The notes: a model not told the origin generated them from the letters alone. A stretch of 64,000 bases of DNA from Bradyrhizobium diazoefficiens (GCF_018131185.1 NZ_JAFCJE010000002.1:558001-622000), one strand, 5' to 3'; counted from the first letter of the stretch, positions 1 to 9,385 are shown. Translations and numbers: made by a program.

Positions 1-155
1 TCCGGGTAATCGATCTTGCCGCAGCCGACGCAGGCGAGGTTGCAGCGAAACAGCGGCTCCAGCATCAGCACGAGCGGATAGCGTTTGCGGCCAAGCAGTT
101 TCTGCTTGAGCAAATAGCCGCCGATACGCATTTCCTTGAAGAAGGGGATGGCCAT
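1..155 (-). CDS. hpnH: HpnH, hopanoid radical SAM protein (5' part only)
   Basis: Only the first 51 codons are inside the window; the gene runs off the left edge. The start ATG is at 155-153 behind an AGAAAG ribosome-binding site. The frame begins [20 protein letters not shown] and contains the radical-SAM signature C-N-L-A-C-V-G-C, with Cys38, Cys42 and Cys45 as predicted 4Fe-4S ligands. HpnH of the hopanoid pathway adds the adenosyl group of adenosylhopane to diploptene. The adjoining ispH, hpnN and hpnO support the call. It is probably co-transcribed with ispH, whose stop lies 36 bases upstream of this start. Confidence 0.9.
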   Translation of the reverse strand, partial: MAIPFFKEMRIGGYLLKQKLLGRKRYPLVLMLEPLFRCNLACVGCGKIDYP

Positions 156-191
156 TACAAGTTTCTTTCTGGGCTTTTCAATTCGGGTGGG

Positions 192-1118
192 TCAGCTCGC
201 AGCCAGTTGGGCCGGAAGCCGGAATTCGATGTTTTCCTCGCGGCCCGGCAGCACCTGGACCTTGACCGGTCCGATCCGCCGCATCGCTTCGATCACGTCA
301 TCCACGAGTACCTCAGGCGCCGAAGCGCCGGCCGTGATGCCGACGGTCCTGGCATTTTTCAACCACTCCGGATTGAGCGCGCTGCCGTCGGCAATCAGAT
401 AACTCGCGACGCCGGCCTCGGTGCCGATTTCGCGAAGCCGGTTCGAGTTCGAGCTGTTGGCAGCGCCCACCACCAAGATCACGTCGACCAGCTTGCTCAA
501 GTCCCTTACCGCAGATTGGCGGTTCTGTGTCGCATAGCAGATATCCCGGATATCCGGGCCTTGAATATCTGTAAAGCGGGCTTGCAGGGCCGCGATGATG
601 TCCCTGGTGTCGTCGACCGACAGGGTGGTCTGGGTGATGTAGGCCACTGGCGTATCTGCGGGCAGGCTCAAGGCCTTAACCTCTTGAACGCTTTGGACAA
701 GCAGCACGGGACCGGGAACCTGACCCATCGTGCCTTCGACCTCGGGGTGTCCGGCATGGCCGATCAGGATCAGCGTGCGGCCCTTGCTGGTGTAGCGCTT
801 CCCCTGATTGTGAACTTTCGTGACCAGGGGGCAGGTGGCGTTGAGCACCGGAAGGTCGCGCGCGGCGGCCTCTTCCTCGACGCTGCGGGCGACGCCATGG
901 GCGCTGAAGACGGTCACCGCCTTCGGCGGAACCTCGGACAGCTCCTCGACGAAGATTGCCCCTTTGTTCTTCAGGCTCTCGACCACGTATTTGTTGTGCA
1001 CGATCTCGTGGCGCACGTAGACGGGCCGGCCGTACTTCTCCAGCGCCCGTTCCACAATCTCGATTGCACGCACCACGCCCGCGCAAAAGCCGCGCGGTTG
1101 CGCCAGATAAACTTCCAT
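192..1118 (-). CDS. ispH: 4-hydroxy-3-methylbut-2-enyl diphosphate reductase
   Basis: Last step of the MEP isoprenoid pathway, reducing HMBPP to IPP and DMAPP with a 4Fe-4S cluster in the cytoplasm. The three conserved cluster cysteines are Cys12 (PRGFCAG), Cys96 (NATCPLV) and Cys194 (DICYATQNR), and the [10 protein letters not shown] motif carries the active-site glutamate. Length is 308 residues, normal for the family. I chose the ATG at 1118; a TTG at 1136 would add six residues but has no clear ribosome-binding site. Its place directly upstream of hpnH suggests it is the hopanoid-cluster copy that supplies precursors for squalene and hopene, and a second housekeeping ispH elsewhere is possible. 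Confidence 0.95.
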   Translation of the reverse strand: MEVYLAQPRGFCAGVVRAIEIVERALEKYGRPVYVRHEIVHNKYVVESLKNKGAIFVEELSEVPPKAVTVFSAHGVARSVEEEAAARDLPVLNATCPLVTKVHNQGKRYTSKGRTLILIGHAGHPEVEGTMGQVPGPVLLVQSVQEVKALSLPADTPVAYITQTTLSVDDTRDIIAALQARFTDIQGPDIRDICYATQNRQSAVRDLSKLVDVILVVGAANSSNSNRLREIGTEAGVASYLIADGSALNPEWLKNARTVGITAGASAPEVLVDDVIEAMRRIGPVKVQVLPGREENIEFRLPAQLAAS

Positions 1119-1580
1119 TGGACGCCCATCACGCAAGTTGCACCAATCCGCTTCGTAAGTCCCCTACGGCACCCCGATCCTGACCAATGAGTTGCAATAT
1201 CCGCACCATTGGTTCGCGCGCGCGGTAGCCACCCACCCTCGTCAAGGCTCGGCGCATGGAGGCGCAAGTCTTTGTGTCAAAAAATCGGCAATAAGGAAAG
1301 GTCGAATGAAACCTCAGAGCCCCGGCTGATCACGTTAGAGGTAATATAGTAGGGTCGTCGTTGCTTGCAAGATGGGCAATGTCTGTGCCCAGTGCTTTGT
1401 CACTTTCCCGCCTCAACTCCCCGGTTATACCGACGCCCCACACGATTTTGCCCGGTCTCCCGCCGTTTACCCTCAAACCCAGTGCGACGAGAACCGCCCA
1501 AAACAGCAATAGGTTTCGCCCGGGAACTCCGATAAACAGCGGGCGTTTCCGGCAAGCTGTTAACCGCAGAAAGAAAAGAA
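1119..1580. other. Divergent intergenic region between ispH and hpnN
   Basis: 462 bases with no convincing gene. It must hold the promoter of ispH-hpnH leftward and of hpnN rightward. The only motif I can name is an EcfG-type promoter at 1523-1547 facing hpnN. A single TTAACC lies at about 1559. I see no clear sigma-70 promoter for ispH. Confidence 0.6.
1523..1547 (+). promoter_or_regulatory. Candidate EcfG (general stress response) promoter of hpnN
   Basis: GGAAC at 1523-1527 and CGTT at 1544-1547 are separated by exactly 16 bases. This is the promoter pattern of the alphaproteobacterial general-stress sigma factor EcfG (GGAAC-N16/17-CGTT). Transcription would start near 1554, leaving about 27 bases to the hpnN GTG start, a sensible leader. 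Stress control of hopanoid genes through EcfG is known for hpnP in Rhodopseudomonas; extending it to hpnN is inference. Confidence 0.6.
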
Positions 1581-4169
1581 GTGCTGCAAAGCGTCGTCGT
1601 CGCCATTGTCAGGGCCTGCACCCGGTTTGCCTCCCTCGTCGTCGTTCTCGGGCTCCTGCTGGCAGTAGCCGCGGGCTATTACGCGTCCCAGCACTTCGCC
1701 ATCAACACCGACATCAACTCGCTGATTGCCAAGAATCTGGACTGGCGCAAGCGTGACCAGCAATTCGACAAGGCGTTCGATCAAAACGAATTAATCCTCG
1801 CTGTAGTCGAAGCCCGCACGCCGGAGATGGCGAGCGCTGCGGCAGACGCGCTCTATGCCAGGCTGAAGGGCGACAAGACCAACTTCCAGTCGATGCAGCA
1901 GCTCGGCAGCGGCGAGTTTTTCGAGAAGAACGGCTTGTTGTTTCTGCCGACCGAAGAGGTCGGCAAGATCACCGGCCAGTTCGAATCCGCCGCGCCCCTG
2001 ATCGAGATCATGGCCGGAGATCCCTCGATCCGCGGCCTGACCGGAGCGCTGGAGACCGGACTTGCAGGGGTCAAGCGCGGCCAGATCAAGCTCGACAACA
2101 CCGAGCGGCCCTTCAACCTGATCGCACAGACCGTCGAGACCGTGCTCAACAAGGGAAATGCCAGCTTCTCTTGGCGCGAGCTCGTCAGCGACGAGCCGCT
2201 GAAGGATTCCGACAAGCGTGCTTTCATCGAGTTCAAGCCGATCCTCGACTACAACGCGTTGGAGCCCGGCAAGGACGCCACCGACGCGATCCGCAAGGCC
2301 GCTGCGGATCTGGATTTTTCGACCAAGTACCAGGCCCGCGTTCGGCTGACCGGCCCGATTCCGATCGCCAACGAGGAATACGCCACCGTTCAGGAAGGCG
2401 CCGTCGTCAACGGCGTCGGCACGGTTCTCGTCGTGCTGGTCATCCTGTGGCTCGCGCTGCATTCGGCGAAAATCATCTTCGCGGTATTCATCAATCTCTT
2501 CGTGGGCCTTGCGATCACGACCGCGGCCGGCCTGATGATGGTCGGGTCGTTCAATCTGTTGTCGATCGCGTTCGCGGTGCTGTTCGTCGGCCTCGGCGTC
2601 GATTTCGGCATCCAGTACAGCGTCCGCTATCGCTCGGAGCGCTTCAAGCACAACGATCTCCCGGGCGCGCTAGTGCTGGCGGCCAAACGCTCGGCGGTGC
2701 CGCTGTCGCTCGCGGCGATGGCGACGGCCGCCGGCTTCCTCTGCTTCATGCCGACCGATTATCAAGGCATCGCCGAGCTCGGCCAGATCGCCGGCGTCGG
2801 CATGCTGGTGGCGTTCATCTCGTCGATCACCATTCTGCCGGCCATGCTGAAGCTGCTGAATCCGCCCGGCGAGAAGGAGCCGGTCGGTTATGCCTTCCTG
2901 GCACCGCTCGATCACTTCCTGGAGAAGCACCGCGTGCTCGTCGTGGGCGGCACGCTGCTGCTCGCGCTCGCAGGCCTGCCGCTGCTCTACTTCATGAAGT
3001 TCGACTTCAACCCGATGAATCTGCGCAATCCGCACGCTGAATCGATCGCGACCTTCCTCGATTTGCGCAAGGACCCCAACACCGGCGCCAATGCCATCAA
3101 CGTGATGGCCAATTCGGAAGAGCAGGCGAGGGCGGTCGAGGCGAAGCTCGAGAAGGTGCCCGAGGTGCTCAGGGTGATGTCGCTCAACAGCTTCGTGCCG
3201 CAGGACCAGCCGCCGAAGCTGAAGCTGCTCGCGCAGGGAGCCGGGGTGCTGAACCCCGCGCTCAATCCCGAGCAGATCGACGCGGCGCCCTCGGATCGGG
3301 AAAACGTCGAGGCGCTGAAGTCCTCGGTCGACAATCTGCGCCGGACCGCGGGCGAGGCGAAGGGCCCCGGTGCGGTTGCCTCGCGCCGTCTGGCGGACGC
3401 ACTCGAAAAGCTCGCCAATGGCGACGAGGCCACGCGCAACAAGGCGCAGGACGTGTTCGTCACGCCGATGAAGATCGTGTTCGACCAGCTCAGAAGCGCG
3501 ATGCAGGCCGAGCCCGTCACGCTGAAGTCACTGCCGCCCGAACTCGTCAGCGCCTGGAAGAGCAAGGACGGCATCATCCGGGTCGAGGCGCTGCCCAAGG
3601 GCGATCCCAACGACAACGACACGCTGCGCAAATTTGCGGCGGCGGTACTCGCTGCCGAGCCGACCGCCATCGGCGGGCCGGTCTCGATCCTGAAATCCGG
3701 CGATACCGTGGTAAGGGCGTTCATCCATGCCGGCATCTACGCGCTGGTGGTGATCGGCCTCTTGCTGTGGATCACGCTGCGCCGGTTCGTCGACGTGCTG
3801 ATGACGCTGGTGCCGCTCCTGGTTGCCGGTGCCGTGACGCTAGAGATCTGCGTGCTGATCGGTCTGCCGCTCAACTTCGCCAACATCGTCGCATTCCCGC
3901 TGCTGCTCGGCGTCGGCGTCGCCTTCAAGATCTATTATGTCGTGGCCTGGCGCTCCGGCAGAACGAATCTGCTTCAGACCAGCCTGACACGCGCGATCTT
4001 CTTCAGCGCGCTGACGACGGCGACCGCGTTCGGTAGCCTGTGGCTGTCGAGCCATCCCGGCACGTCCAGCATGGGCAAGCTGCTCGCTCTCTCGCTGGTG
4101 ACGACGCTCGCGGCCGTGCTGCTGTTCCAGCCGGCCCTAATGGGCAAACCCCGCAATCTCAGGGAGTAG
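1581..4169 (+). CDS. hpnN: HpnN, hopanoid transporter of the RND superfamily
   Basis: An 862-residue inner-membrane protein of the MMPL/RND type, needed to move hopanoids toward the outer membrane. It has a first membrane segment at about 12-36, a long periplasmic domain, five segments at about 275-425, a second periplasmic domain after about 475, and a closing membrane bundle at about 715-855. The segment LFVGLGVDFGIQYSVRYRSE is the typical TM4 region of the family. The start is GTG behind AGAAAAGAAG. It diverges from ispH-hpnH and is followed by hpnO, as expected in a hopanoid cluster. Its last 33 bases overlap the end of the convergent DUF2147 gene. Confidence 0.93.
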   Translation: MLQSVVVAIVRACTRFASLVVVLGLLLAVAAGYYASQHFAINTDINSLIAKNLDWRKRDQQFDKAFDQNELILAVVEARTPEMASAAADALYARLKGDKTNFQSMQQLGSGEFFEKNGLLFLPTEEVGKITGQFESAAPLIEIMAGDPSIRGLTGALETGLAGVKRGQIKLDNTERPFNLIAQTVETVLNKGNASFSWRELVSDEPLKDSDKRAFIEFKPILDYNALEPGKDATDAIRKAAADLDFSTKYQARVRLTGPIPIANEEYATVQEGAVVNGVGTVLVVLVILWLALHSAKIIFAVFINLFVGLAITTAAGLMMVGSFNLLSIAFAVLFVGLGVDFGIQYSVRYRSERFKHNDLPGALVLAAKRSAVPLSLAAMATAAGFLCFMPTDYQGIAELGQIAGVGMLVAFISSITILPAMLKLLNPPGEKEPVGYAFLAPLDHFLEKHRVLVVGGTLLLALAGLPLLYFMKFDFNPMNLRNPHAESIATFLDLRKDPNTGANAINVMANSEEQARAVEAKLEKVPEVLRVMSLNSFVPQDQPPKLKLLAQGAGVLNPALNPEQIDAAPSDRENVEALKSSVDNLRRTAGEAKGPGAVASRRLADALEKLANGDEATRNKAQDVFVTPMKIVFDQLRSAMQAEPVTLKSLPPELVSAWKSKDGIIRVEALPKGDPNDNDTLRKFAAAVLAAEPTAIGGPVSILKSGDTVVRAFIHAGIYALVVIGLLLWITLRRFVDVLMTLVPLLVAGAVTLEICVLIGLPLNFANIVAFPLLLGVGVAFKIYYVVAWRSGRTNLLQTSLTRAIFFSALTTATAFGSLWLSSHPGTSSMGKLLALSLVTTLAAVLLFQPALMGKPRNLRE

Positions 4170-4763
4170 GCAGATGTCGCCGACCGGATCGGCGCCGCCC
4201 TTCTGACCGGGCTTGGCTGCGCCGGCGGACTTCGGAACTGCAGGTGCAGGTGCGGCTGCTGCCGTAGCTCCGGTGGGCTTCGGCGCCGCGCCGGCGGACT
4301 TCGGTGCGCCCTTGGCCATTGCGTTGGCTGGGCTCGGGGGGATCGGCGGGCCGACCCTGGTCCAGGTTTCGCCACCGCAGAGGAAGCCCATCACGCAACC
4401 TTTGATCTCGAGCTGGTCGCTGCCGACAGGCGTGATGGTCGCGCTGTACAGCTGGCCGTCCTTGGCGTTGTAGACTTGTCCTTCCCATTGATCGGCGGCG
4501 GGCTTCTTCTTCATGTCGATCAGCGTCGCCATGCCCAGCGTCGGCCTGGTCTTTTTCGAGGCATCCGGGTTGTTCTCGTCGCGGCCGCCGGGCTGTTTTT
4601 CCCAGGAAACCGCGCCCCACATGCTGCCATTGCATTGGGCGACACGAATGTTGGCGACGCCGTCGGCAACCCGCCAATCGCCGGTGGGATCGGCGGCGAG
4701 CGCGGGGGTCAGGCAGGTGTAACCACCAGCCAGTATTATTCCGGTGTAAAGGGCCAAACGCAT
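4137..4763 (-). CDS. DUF2147 exported protein
   Basis: A 208-residue secreted protein. It has an N-terminal signal peptide (about 1-23, cleavage after TPALA) and a DUF2147 domain (about 25-145) beginning DPTGDWRVADG. An Ala/Pro/Lys-rich low-complexity tail follows (about 145-195). The start at 4763 is chosen because GAGGAA sits seven bases upstream; an ATG at 4787 is less likely. The function of DUF2147 is unknown. Lying between hpnN and hpnO on the opposite strand, it could belong to envelope or hopanoid homeostasis, but that is position alone. Its 3' end overlaps hpnN by 33 bases. Confidence 0.85.
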   Translation of the reverse strand: MRLALYTGIILAGGYTCLTPALAADPTGDWRVADGVANIRVAQCNGSMWGAVSWEKQPGGRDENNPDASKKTRPTLGMATLIDMKKKPAADQWEGQVYNAKDGQLYSATITPVGSDQLEIKGCVMGFLCGGETWTRVGPPIPPSPANAMAKGAPKSAGAAPKPTGATAAAAPAPAVPKSAGAAKPGQKGGADPVGDICLLPEIAGFAH

Positions 4764-4842
4764 GAGTGTTCCTCGGCAGTGCAACATGGTCTAAAGCTGT
4801 GCTTGCGAAGATGGTCCGAAAAAGGGCAAAAGGCCGCACAAA

Positions 4843-4870
4843 CCGTTTTCAGTAACGGTCCGTTTTCAGT
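4843..4870. promoter_or_regulatory. Tandem 11-bp direct repeat between divergent DUF2147 and hpnO
   Basis: CCGTTTTCAGT occurs twice, at 4843-4853 and 4860-4870, a 17-base period, with a short near-palindrome (AACGGTCCGTT) between the copies. The 141-base divergent promoter region is otherwise featureless, so this may be an operator. No factor can be named. Confidence 0.35.
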
Positions 4871-4904
4871 TGACGAAACGGCCCTCAATCGAAGTATGTA
4901 GCGG

Positions 4905-6296
4905 ATGCACAGTCCAAATCCAGACATGTCTGAGCTCTTCGCGGACCGTCAGGCCCAGCGCAGCGCCCTGCATAATCGGTATCTGAACGAGCAGTTCGTT
5001 CGGGTCCTCAAGACCATCGGCTACGATGTCGGCTTCCAGAAGGGGCAGGGGCAGTATCTCTTCGACCGCGAGGGCGCGCGCTATCTCGACCTGTTGTCCG
5101 GCTTTGGTGTGTTTGCGATCGGGCGCAATCATCCTGTCATGCGCGAGGCGCTCAAGAGCGTGCTCGACGCCGATCTGCCCAATCTCGTCCAGTTCGACGT
5201 TTCGGTGCTCGCCGGCGTGCTCGCCGAACGCCTTCTGAAATACGTTCCCTATCTCGACAAGGCGTTCTTCGCCAATTCCGGCGCCGAATGCGTCGAAGCC
5301 GCGATCAAGTTCGCGCGCGGCGCGACGGGGCGTCCCGGCATCGTCTATTGCGCCCATGGCTATCACGGCCTGACCTATGGCGCGCTGTCGCTCACGGGCG
5401 ATTCGAACTTCCGCACCGGCTTCGAGCCGCTGCTGCCGGGCTGCACCCCGATCCCGTTCAACGATCTGGCAGCGCTCGAAAAGGCGCTGGCCTCGCGCGA
5501 GGTAGCGGCGTTCGTCGTCGAGCCGATCCAGGGCAAGGGCGTGAACATGCCCACCGACGAGTTCCTGCCGGGCGCGGCCGCGCTCTGCAAGAAATACGGC
5601 ACGCTGTTCGTCGCCGACGAGATCCAGACCGGCATGGGCCGCACCGGCCGCTTCCTCGCGGTCGAGCACTGGAACGTCGAGCCCGACATGGTGCTGCTGT
5701 CGAAGTCGCTGTCGGGCGGCCACGTGCCGGTCGGCGCGGTGCTGACGCGCAAGAGCATCTTCGACAAGATCTTCAACCAGATGGACCGTGCGGTGGTGCA
5801 CGGCTCCACCTTCTCCAAGAACGACCTTGCCATGGCCGCGGGCATCGCCACGCTCGACGTCATGGAGTCCGAGAAGCTGATCGAGTCCGCCGCCAAGCGC
5901 GGTGCCGAGCTGCGCCTCGCGCTGACGCGTATGGTGCCCGGCTATGAGCTGATGAAGGAAGTGCGCGGCAAGGGCCTGATGATCGGCGTCGAGTTCGGCC
6001 CGCCGAAGTCGCTGCGGCTGCGCGCCTCCTGGAATGTGCTGGAAGCGGCCAACAAGGGCCTGTTCTGCCAGCTCATCACCGTGCCGCTGTTCAAGGATCA
6101 CAAGATCCTGACCCAGGTCGCCGGCCACGGCAGCCACACCATCAAGCTGCTGCCGCCGCTCACCATCACCGAGGAAGACTGCGGCTGGATTGAACGCGCC
6201 TTCGACGACGTTATTGCCGGCAGCCACAAGGTCCCCGGCGCGATCTGGTCGCTCGGCAAGACCCTGGTGGACAACGCGGTGAGACGGTCGGCGTAG
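4905..6296 (+). CDS. hpnO: HpnO, hopanoid C35 aminotransferase (class III, PLP-dependent)
   Basis: A 463-residue class-III aminotransferase related to acetylornithine aminotransferase. HpnO converts a ribosylhopane-type intermediate to aminobacteriohopanetriol. The PLP lysine is Lys267 in LLSKSLSGGHVPVG, preceded by the cofactor aspartate in the ADEIQTGMGRTG segment. The N-terminal 35 residues before the core fold are typical of this subfamily. ATG at 4905 is taken as the start; an ATG at 4926 is possible. Placement two genes from hpnN is the main reason to prefer HpnO over acetylornithine or other class-III transaminases. Confidence 0.87.
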   Translation: MHSPNPDMSELFADRQAQRSALHNRYLNEQFVRVLKTIGYDVGFQKGQGQYLFDREGARYLDLLSGFGVFAIGRNHPVMREALKSVLDADLPNLVQFDVSVLAGVLAERLLKYVPYLDKAFFANSGAECVEAAIKFARGATGRPGIVYCAHGYHGLTYGALSLTGDSNFRTGFEPLLPGCTPIPFNDLAALEKALASREVAAFVVEPIQGKGVNMPTDEFLPGAAALCKKYGTLFVADEIQTGMGRTGRFLAVEHWNVEPDMVLLSKSLSGGHVPVGAVLTRKSIFDKIFNQMDRAVVHGSTFSKNDLAMAAGIATLDVMESEKLIESAAKRGAELRLALTRMVPGYELMKEVRGKGLMIGVEFGPPKSLRLRASWNVLEAANKGLFCQLITVPLFKDHKILTQVAGHGSHTIKLLPPLTITEEDCGWIERAFDDVIAGSHKVPGAIWSLGKTLVDNAVRRSA

Positions 6297-6319
6297 TTCG
6301 CCGATCTATCTCGGCGATC

Positions 6320-6390
6320 GTCATTACGAGCGAAGCAATCCATATCCCTCTGCGGAGACGATGGAGCGCGGCGCAATCCGGGCTACGCAG
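6320..6390. repeat. Dispersed repeat remnant (GTCATTACGAGCGAAGC type) at a convergent junction
   Basis: The left part, GTCATTACGAGCGAAGCAAT onward to about 6364, matches the repeat at 19084-19160 (CGTTGCGAGCGCAGC, then CGCGGAGA). It then runs into CAATCCGGGCTACGC, which looks like the end of a second repeat type (CGTAGCCCGG on the other strand). It fills the gap between the 3' ends of hpnO and the GMC gene, and the TAG stop of the GMC gene lies inside it. Confidence 0.55.
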
Positions 6391-8011
6391 GTCGCTTCGC
6401 ATCCTCCAGAATCATCGTCGCGCCCTTCTCGGCGATCATCGCGGTCGGCGTATTGGTATTGCCCGATGTGATCGTCGGCATGATCGAGGCATCGACGATG
6501 CGCAGGCCATCGAGGCCGTAGAAGCGCAATCGTTCGTCCACCACGGCCATCGGATCATTCACCGCGCCCATCTTCGCGGTGCCGACGGGATGAAAGATCG
6601 TGGTGCCGATGTCGCCGGCGGCCTTCGCGAGTGAGGCATCGTCGTCGCCGACGGAGGGACCGGGCAGGTATTCGCTCGGACGATATTTGGCCAGCGCCTT
6701 CTGCTGCATCAGGCGTCGCGTGGTGCGGATGGCATCGGCGCCGACCTGGCGGTCGTCGTCGGTCGACAGATAGTTCGGAGCGATGATCGGCTTCTCGTCC
6801 GGGCTCGCGGAACGCAGTCGCACGGTGCCGCGCGAGGTCGGCTGGAGATTGCAGGCGCTCACCGTGATGGCGGGGAAGCGGTGCAGGGGATCGCCGAACT
6901 TGTCGAGCGACAATGGCTGCACGTGGAACTGGATGTTGGCGCGTGCGCGCGTCGCATCCGAGCGCGTGAAGATGCCGAGTTGCGACGGCGCCATGGTCAG
7001 CGGACCACGGCGGCGGAAGGCGTAGTCGAGCCCCATCAGTCCGCGGCGGAACAGGTTGTAATAGGTTTCGTTCAGCGTGCGCACGCCTTCGACCTTGTAG
7101 ATCGCGCGCTGCTGGAGATGGTCCTGGAGATTGCGCCCCACGCCGGGCTTGTCCATGACGATGTCGATGCCGAGCGGTGACAGCCAGTCGGCGGGGCCGA
7201 TGCCGGAGCGATGCAGCACCTGCACCGAGCCGATCGAGCCAGCCGAGAGGATCACCTCGCGCTTCGCCCGCGCCTCGATGATCTCGCCGTTCTGGAAGAA
7301 GCGCACGCCGACGGCGTGGCCCCGCTCGACGATCAGACGGTCGACCAGCACGTGCTTCTCGAGCCGCAGATTGGGCCGGTTCAGCGCGGGCTTGAGGAAG
7401 CCGCGCGCCGACGACCAGCGCCGGCCGCGCTTCTGGTTGACGTGGAAATAGCTGGTGCCTTCGTTGTCGCCGGTGTTGAAATCCGGAATGCGCTTGATGC
7501 CCATCTCCTCGGCGGCGTCGCCAACTGCGTCGAGGACGTCCCACGCGAGCCGTGGCGCCTCGATACGCCAGCCGCCGCCCGCGCCGTGATGCTCGCTCGC
7601 GCCGAGAAAGTGGTCTTCCAGCCGCTTGAACAGCGGCAGCACGTCGTCATAACCCCAGCCCGTCATGCCGAGCTGGCGCCAGTGATCGTAGTCCGCGGCC
7701 TGTCCGCGCATCGAGATCATGGCGTTGATCGCCGAGCAGCCGCCGATCACCTTGCCACGGGGATAGGCGAGCGCGCGGCCGTTCAGGCCCGGCTCGGCCT
7801 CGGTCTTGAACATCCAGTCCGAGCGCGGATTGCCGATGGCGAAGAGATAGCCGACCGGGATGTGGAACCAGATCCAATTGTCGTCGCCGCCGGCTTCAAG
7901 AATGAGGACGCGGTTGTTGCGATCGGCCGATAGCCGGTTCGCGACGATGCAGCCGGCCGTACCGGCTCCGACGACAATGTAGTCAAACTCACCTTCGAGC
8001 CGCCTTGGCAT
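6383..8011 (-). CDS. GMC family FAD oxidoreductase (choline dehydrogenase-like)
   Basis: A 542-residue flavoenzyme oxidising an alcohol to an aldehyde or ketone, substrate unknown. The N-terminal Rossmann motif VVGAGTAGCIVANRLS binds FAD. The GMC signature PRGKVIGGCSAINAM lies near 84-98, and the catalytic histidine (TTIFHPVGTAKMG, about 474) and asparagine (SGNTNTPTAM, about 520) are present. It resembles BetA-like dehydrogenases, but no betaine genes are nearby, so choline is not assured. The gene stands alone, divergent from the M20D hydrolase and convergent with hpnO. Confidence 0.85.
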   Translation of the reverse strand: MPRRLEGEFDYIVVGAGTAGCIVANRLSADRNNRVLILEAGGDDNWIWFHIPVGYLFAIGNPRSDWMFKTEAEPGLNGRALAYPRGKVIGGCSAINAMISMRGQAADYDHWRQLGMTGWGYDDVLPLFKRLEDHFLGASEHHGAGGGWRIEAPRLAWDVLDAVGDAAEEMGIKRIPDFNTGDNEGTSYFHVNQKRGRRWSSARGFLKPALNRPNLRLEKHVLVDRLIVERGHAVGVRFFQNGEIIEARAKREVILSAGSIGSVQVLHRSGIGPADWLSPLGIDIVMDKPGVGRNLQDHLQQRAIYKVEGVRTLNETYYNLFRRGLMGLDYAFRRRGPLTMAPSQLGIFTRSDATRARANIQFHVQPLSLDKFGDPLHRFPAITVSACNLQPTSRGTVRLRSASPDEKPIIAPNYLSTDDDRQVGADAIRTTRRLMQQKALAKYRPSEYLPGPSVGDDDASLAKAAGDIGTTIFHPVGTAKMGAVNDPMAVVDERLRFYGLDGLRIVDASIMPTITSGNTNTPTAMIAEKGATMILEDAKRPA

Positions 8012-8066
8012 TCTGCTTCCACCCGGATGGTCACTCAGCGTTCTGTTCTAATAGGCAGACGCAGCC

Positions 8067-8091
8067 GACCGGGACAAGCCCGGCCATGACG
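8067..8091. repeat. Half copy of a CGGGACAAGCCCGGCCATGACG repeat, in two parts CGGGACAAGC and CCGGCCATGACG
   Basis: This is one arm of the palindromic repeat found complete at 63713-63798. Here it lies alone between the divergent GMC and M20D genes, probably a decayed copy. Confidence 0.5.
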
Positions 8092-8185
8092 AGAGCACAG
8101 GGCTACTCCTCGATCGGCAGGAGTTAGGTGGACCGACGCTTGCATGCTAGATAGTCCTTCATCCAAACAAAGTTCGAGACCCTCC

Positions 8186-9358
8186 ATGCCCATCGTGAAC
8201 CGCGTCGCCGACCTTCAACCCGATATTCAGGCCTGGCGCCGGGACATCCATGAGCATCCGGAGCTGCTGTACGACGTTCATCGCACCGCAGCATTCGTCG
8301 CGGACCGTCTGCGCGAGTTCGGCTGCGATGAGGTCGTGACCGGGCTCGGCCAGACCGGCGTGGTCGGCGTGATCAAGGGCAGCAAGCCCGCGGGCGAGGG
8401 GCTCAAGGTGATCGGCATGCGTGCCGACATGGATGCGCTACCCGTCGACGAGCAGACCAACCTGCCTTACGCCTCGAAGATTCCGGGCAAGATGCACGCC
8501 TGCGGCCATGACGGCCACACCGCGATGCTGCTCGGGGCAGCGCGCTACCTCGCGGAGACCCGCAACTTCGCCGGCGATGCGGTGGTGATCTTCCAGCCGG
8601 CCGAGGAGGGCGGTGCCGGCGGGGCGGCCATGGTCAAGGACGGCCTGATGGAGCGCTTCGGCATCGAGCAGGTCTACGGCATGCACAACGGCCCCGGCAT
8701 CCCGATCGGCTCGTTCGCGATCCGGCCGGGTCCGATCATGGCGGCGACGGACGAGGTCGACATCATGATCGAGGGCCTCGGCGGCCATGCCGCGCGTCCG
8801 CACAAGTGCGTGGACTCCGTATTGGTCGGCGCGCAGGTGATCACCGCCTTGCAATCGATCGTCGCGCGCAGCGTCGATCCGCTGGAATCGGCGGTGATCT
8901 CGATCTGCGAATTCCACGCCGGCAATGCCCGCAACGTCATTCCGCAAACGGCAACGCTGAGGGGCACCATCCGCACCCTGTCGCCGGAAGTGCGCAAGCT
9001 CGTAGAGAAGCGCGTGCACGAGGTGGTCGCGGGCGTGGCGCAGATCACGGGTGCGAAGATCGACCTGCACTACAAGCGCAATTATCCCGTGGTGAACAAC
9101 CATGTCGCGGAGACCGAGGTGGCGCGGCGCATCGCCGGGCAGGTCGCCGGAGAAGCCAACGTGCACGAGATGCCGCCGCTGATGGGCGGCGAGGATTTCG
9201 CCTATATGCTGGAGGCGCGGCCCGGCGCCTTCATCTTCTGCGGCAACGGCGACAGCGCCGGCCTGCATCACCCCGCCTACAATTTCAACGACGAGGCGAT
9301 CGTGTTCGGCACGTCCTACTGGGTCAAGCTGGTCGAGGAGTCGCTCGCGGCGTCGTAA
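8186..9358 (+). CDS. M20D family amidohydrolase (hippurate hydrolase-like)
   Basis: A 390-residue metal-dependent amidohydrolase of the M20D group, which cleaves N-acyl amino acids or similar amides in the cytoplasm. Metal-site motifs are present: HACGHDGHTAM, PAEEGGAGG with the catalytic glutamate, GMHN, and GLHHPAYN near the C-terminus. The start MPIVNRVADLQPDIQAW at 8186 is preferred from homology; an in-frame ATG at 8144 adds 14 residues of unlikely sequence. Neither start has a strong ribosome-binding site. The substrate cannot be told. A terminator follows at 9386. Confidence 0.87.
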   Translation: MPIVNRVADLQPDIQAWRRDIHEHPELLYDVHRTAAFVADRLREFGCDEVVTGLGQTGVVGVIKGSKPAGEGLKVIGMRADMDALPVDEQTNLPYASKIPGKMHACGHDGHTAMLLGAARYLAETRNFAGDAVVIFQPAEEGGAGGAAMVKDGLMERFGIEQVYGMHNGPGIPIGSFAIRPGPIMAATDEVDIMIEGLGGHAARPHKCVDSVLVGAQVITALQSIVARSVDPLESAVISICEFHAGNARNVIPQTATLRGTIRTLSPEVRKLVEKRVHEVVAGVAQITGAKIDLHYKRNYPVVNNHVAETEVARRIAGQVAGEANVHEMPPLMGGEDFAYMLEARPGAFIFCGNGDSAGLHHPAYNFNDEAIVFGTSYWVKLVEESLAAS

Positions 9359-9385
9359 CGCTGGAGCCGAAGCAGAGATGCAATG

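Noticed and set aside
207..1190. Long plus-strand open frame opposite ispH
   Set aside because: It has no recognisable domain and mirrors the ispH codons; high GC leaves long antisense frames open.
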